Positions 7,750 through 8,384 of a DNA stretch of 8,384 nucleotides are shown in pieces. The DNA is taken from assembly GCA_030428405.1 (NCBI GenBank), contig JAUIEH010000097.1:1-8384 (forward strand). Reading direction: 5' to 3'. The notes beneath the pieces are model-generated. The model saw nothing but the letters and a program-made list of their open reading frames with translations. It did no database searches and was not told the DNA's origin. The position numbers and the translations under genes were made by a program. Each line of letters opens with the position of its first letter. Within the stretch, counting starts at the first letter, position 1. This stretch comes from Alphaproteobacteria bacterium. Lineage in GTDB: Bacteria; Pseudomonadota; Alphaproteobacteria; Caulobacterales; Maricaulaceae.

Positions 7750-8384
7750 TTAATCCGCTTTTGCGTTCAGAGATTTTGACGCGATCTCGAACAGGTTGCG
7801 CGAGGCGCCGTCTGCGTCGCGCGCCTTCATCAAGGTTTCGCGGGCGAGCTTTTTGCGTTTAGACTCAAGGCGCGGCCAAATTTCCAGCGCGCCGAGCAGA
7901 CGGGCCGACAGCGCCGGATTCTTTTTATCGATCGCCAATACCTGGTCGAGGAACAGCGCGTAGCCAGCGCCGTCGGCGGCATGAAATGCGCGCGGATTGC
8001 CCATCGCGAAAACACCTGTCAGGGCGCGCGCGCGGTTGGGCGTGCGCGGGTCGTAATCAGGATGGCTGAGCAGCTTGCGGACGCGATCGAGCGCGTCAGC
8101 GCGTCCGCTGCGCGCCTGCATCGCGAACCATTTGTCGATCAGAAGCGGACGGCTCTTCCAGGCTGCATAGAGTTCGCTCAGCGCGTCGTCGAGCTTGTCC
8201 GAGCCGCTGGCGTCAAGCGCGCCGAGAGCGGCGAGGCGGTCGGTGAGATTGGTCGCAGATTTGAGTTGGGCCAGAGCGAGCGCGCCGCCCTTTTCGGGGC
8301 CGCGCTCGGCGAGATAGCGCAAGGCGACATTGCGCAACGCGCGGCGGCTGGCGCTCTCAGCGTCGGGCGAATATTTTTTATCTG
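7750..8384 (-). CDS. pepN: Aminopeptidase N, C-terminal part (5' end outside window)
   Basis: PepN is an M1-family zinc metallopeptidase that removes N-terminal residues from peptides in the cytosol. The last 210 residues are present, and the frame is open to the window edge; it can be read from YSPDAESASRRALRNVALRY near the edge to the TAA at 7750-7752. Diagnostic blocks of the C-terminal helical-repeat domain (DUF3458_C type) include TDRLAALGALDASGSDK, LLIDKWFAMQA, RVRKLLSHPDYDPRTPNRAR, AFHAADGAGYALFLDQVLA and ASRNLFEIASKSL. The catalytic HExxH zinc site would lie upstream, outside the window. Bacterial PepN is about 870 residues, so about a quarter is seen. No terminator is evident before the EAL gene 52 bp downstream. 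Confidence 0.93.
   Translation of the reverse strand, partial: DKKYSPDAESASRRALRNVALRYLAERGPEKGGALALAQLKSATNLTDRLAALGALDASGSDKLDDALSELYAAWKSRPLLIDKWFAMQARSGRADALDRVRKLLSHPDYDPRTPNRARALTGVFAMGNPRAFHAADGAGYALFLDQVLAIDKKNPALSARLLGALEIWPRLESKRKKLARETLMKARDADGASRNLFEIASKSLNAKAD

Overview
The window is GC-rich DNA with dense, mostly non-overlapping coding. It looks like an alphaproteobacterial chromosome, most probably from the Caulobacterales/Hyphomonadaceae group. The main reasons are a large membrane histidine kinase closely resembling the cell-cycle kinase PleC, an ECF sigma/anti-sigma pair of alphaproteobacterial type, and a GANTC site inside the likely promoter of the kinase. The lineage is inferred from protein resemblance alone; no search was run.

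Plus strand, 1-3215: the window opens inside the 3' end of glnE (glutamine synthetase adenylyltransferase). Next is a secreted four-EF-hand protein with a His/Gly-rich stretch. After a 197-bp gap containing inverted repeats comes a tightly packed three-gene set: an ECF sigma factor, a single-span anti-sigma factor that overlaps it by 11 bp, and a membrane-anchored helical protein of the periplasmic metal-sensor (CnrX/ZraP-like, Metal_resist) type. The order sigma, anti-sigma, periplasmic sensor recalls the cnr metal-sensing logic. The adjacent EF-hand protein suggests the signal or output may involve calcium or another divalent cation in the periplasm; this is inference.

Minus strand, 8384-3314: this block reads towards the first and meets it at a 98-bp convergent junction (3216-3313). 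In transcription order it holds the 3' end of pepN (aminopeptidase N), a cytosolic PAS/degenerate-GGDEF/EAL protein with all the usual EAL catalytic residues, and the PleC-like kinase (two transmembrane segments, two PAS domains, HisKA, HATPase and an unusual acidic tail). In Caulobacter, PleC controls the phosphorylation of DivK and of the diguanylate cyclase PleD. A c-di-GMP phosphodiesterase gene directly upstream of a PleC-like gene is therefore functionally suggestive.

No RNA gene, mobile element, CRISPR array or integration site was seen. No stretch longer than 300 bases lacks a gene. The most promising candidate for an incompletely described system is the EF-hand/ECF/anti-sigma/sensor locus at 783-3215.
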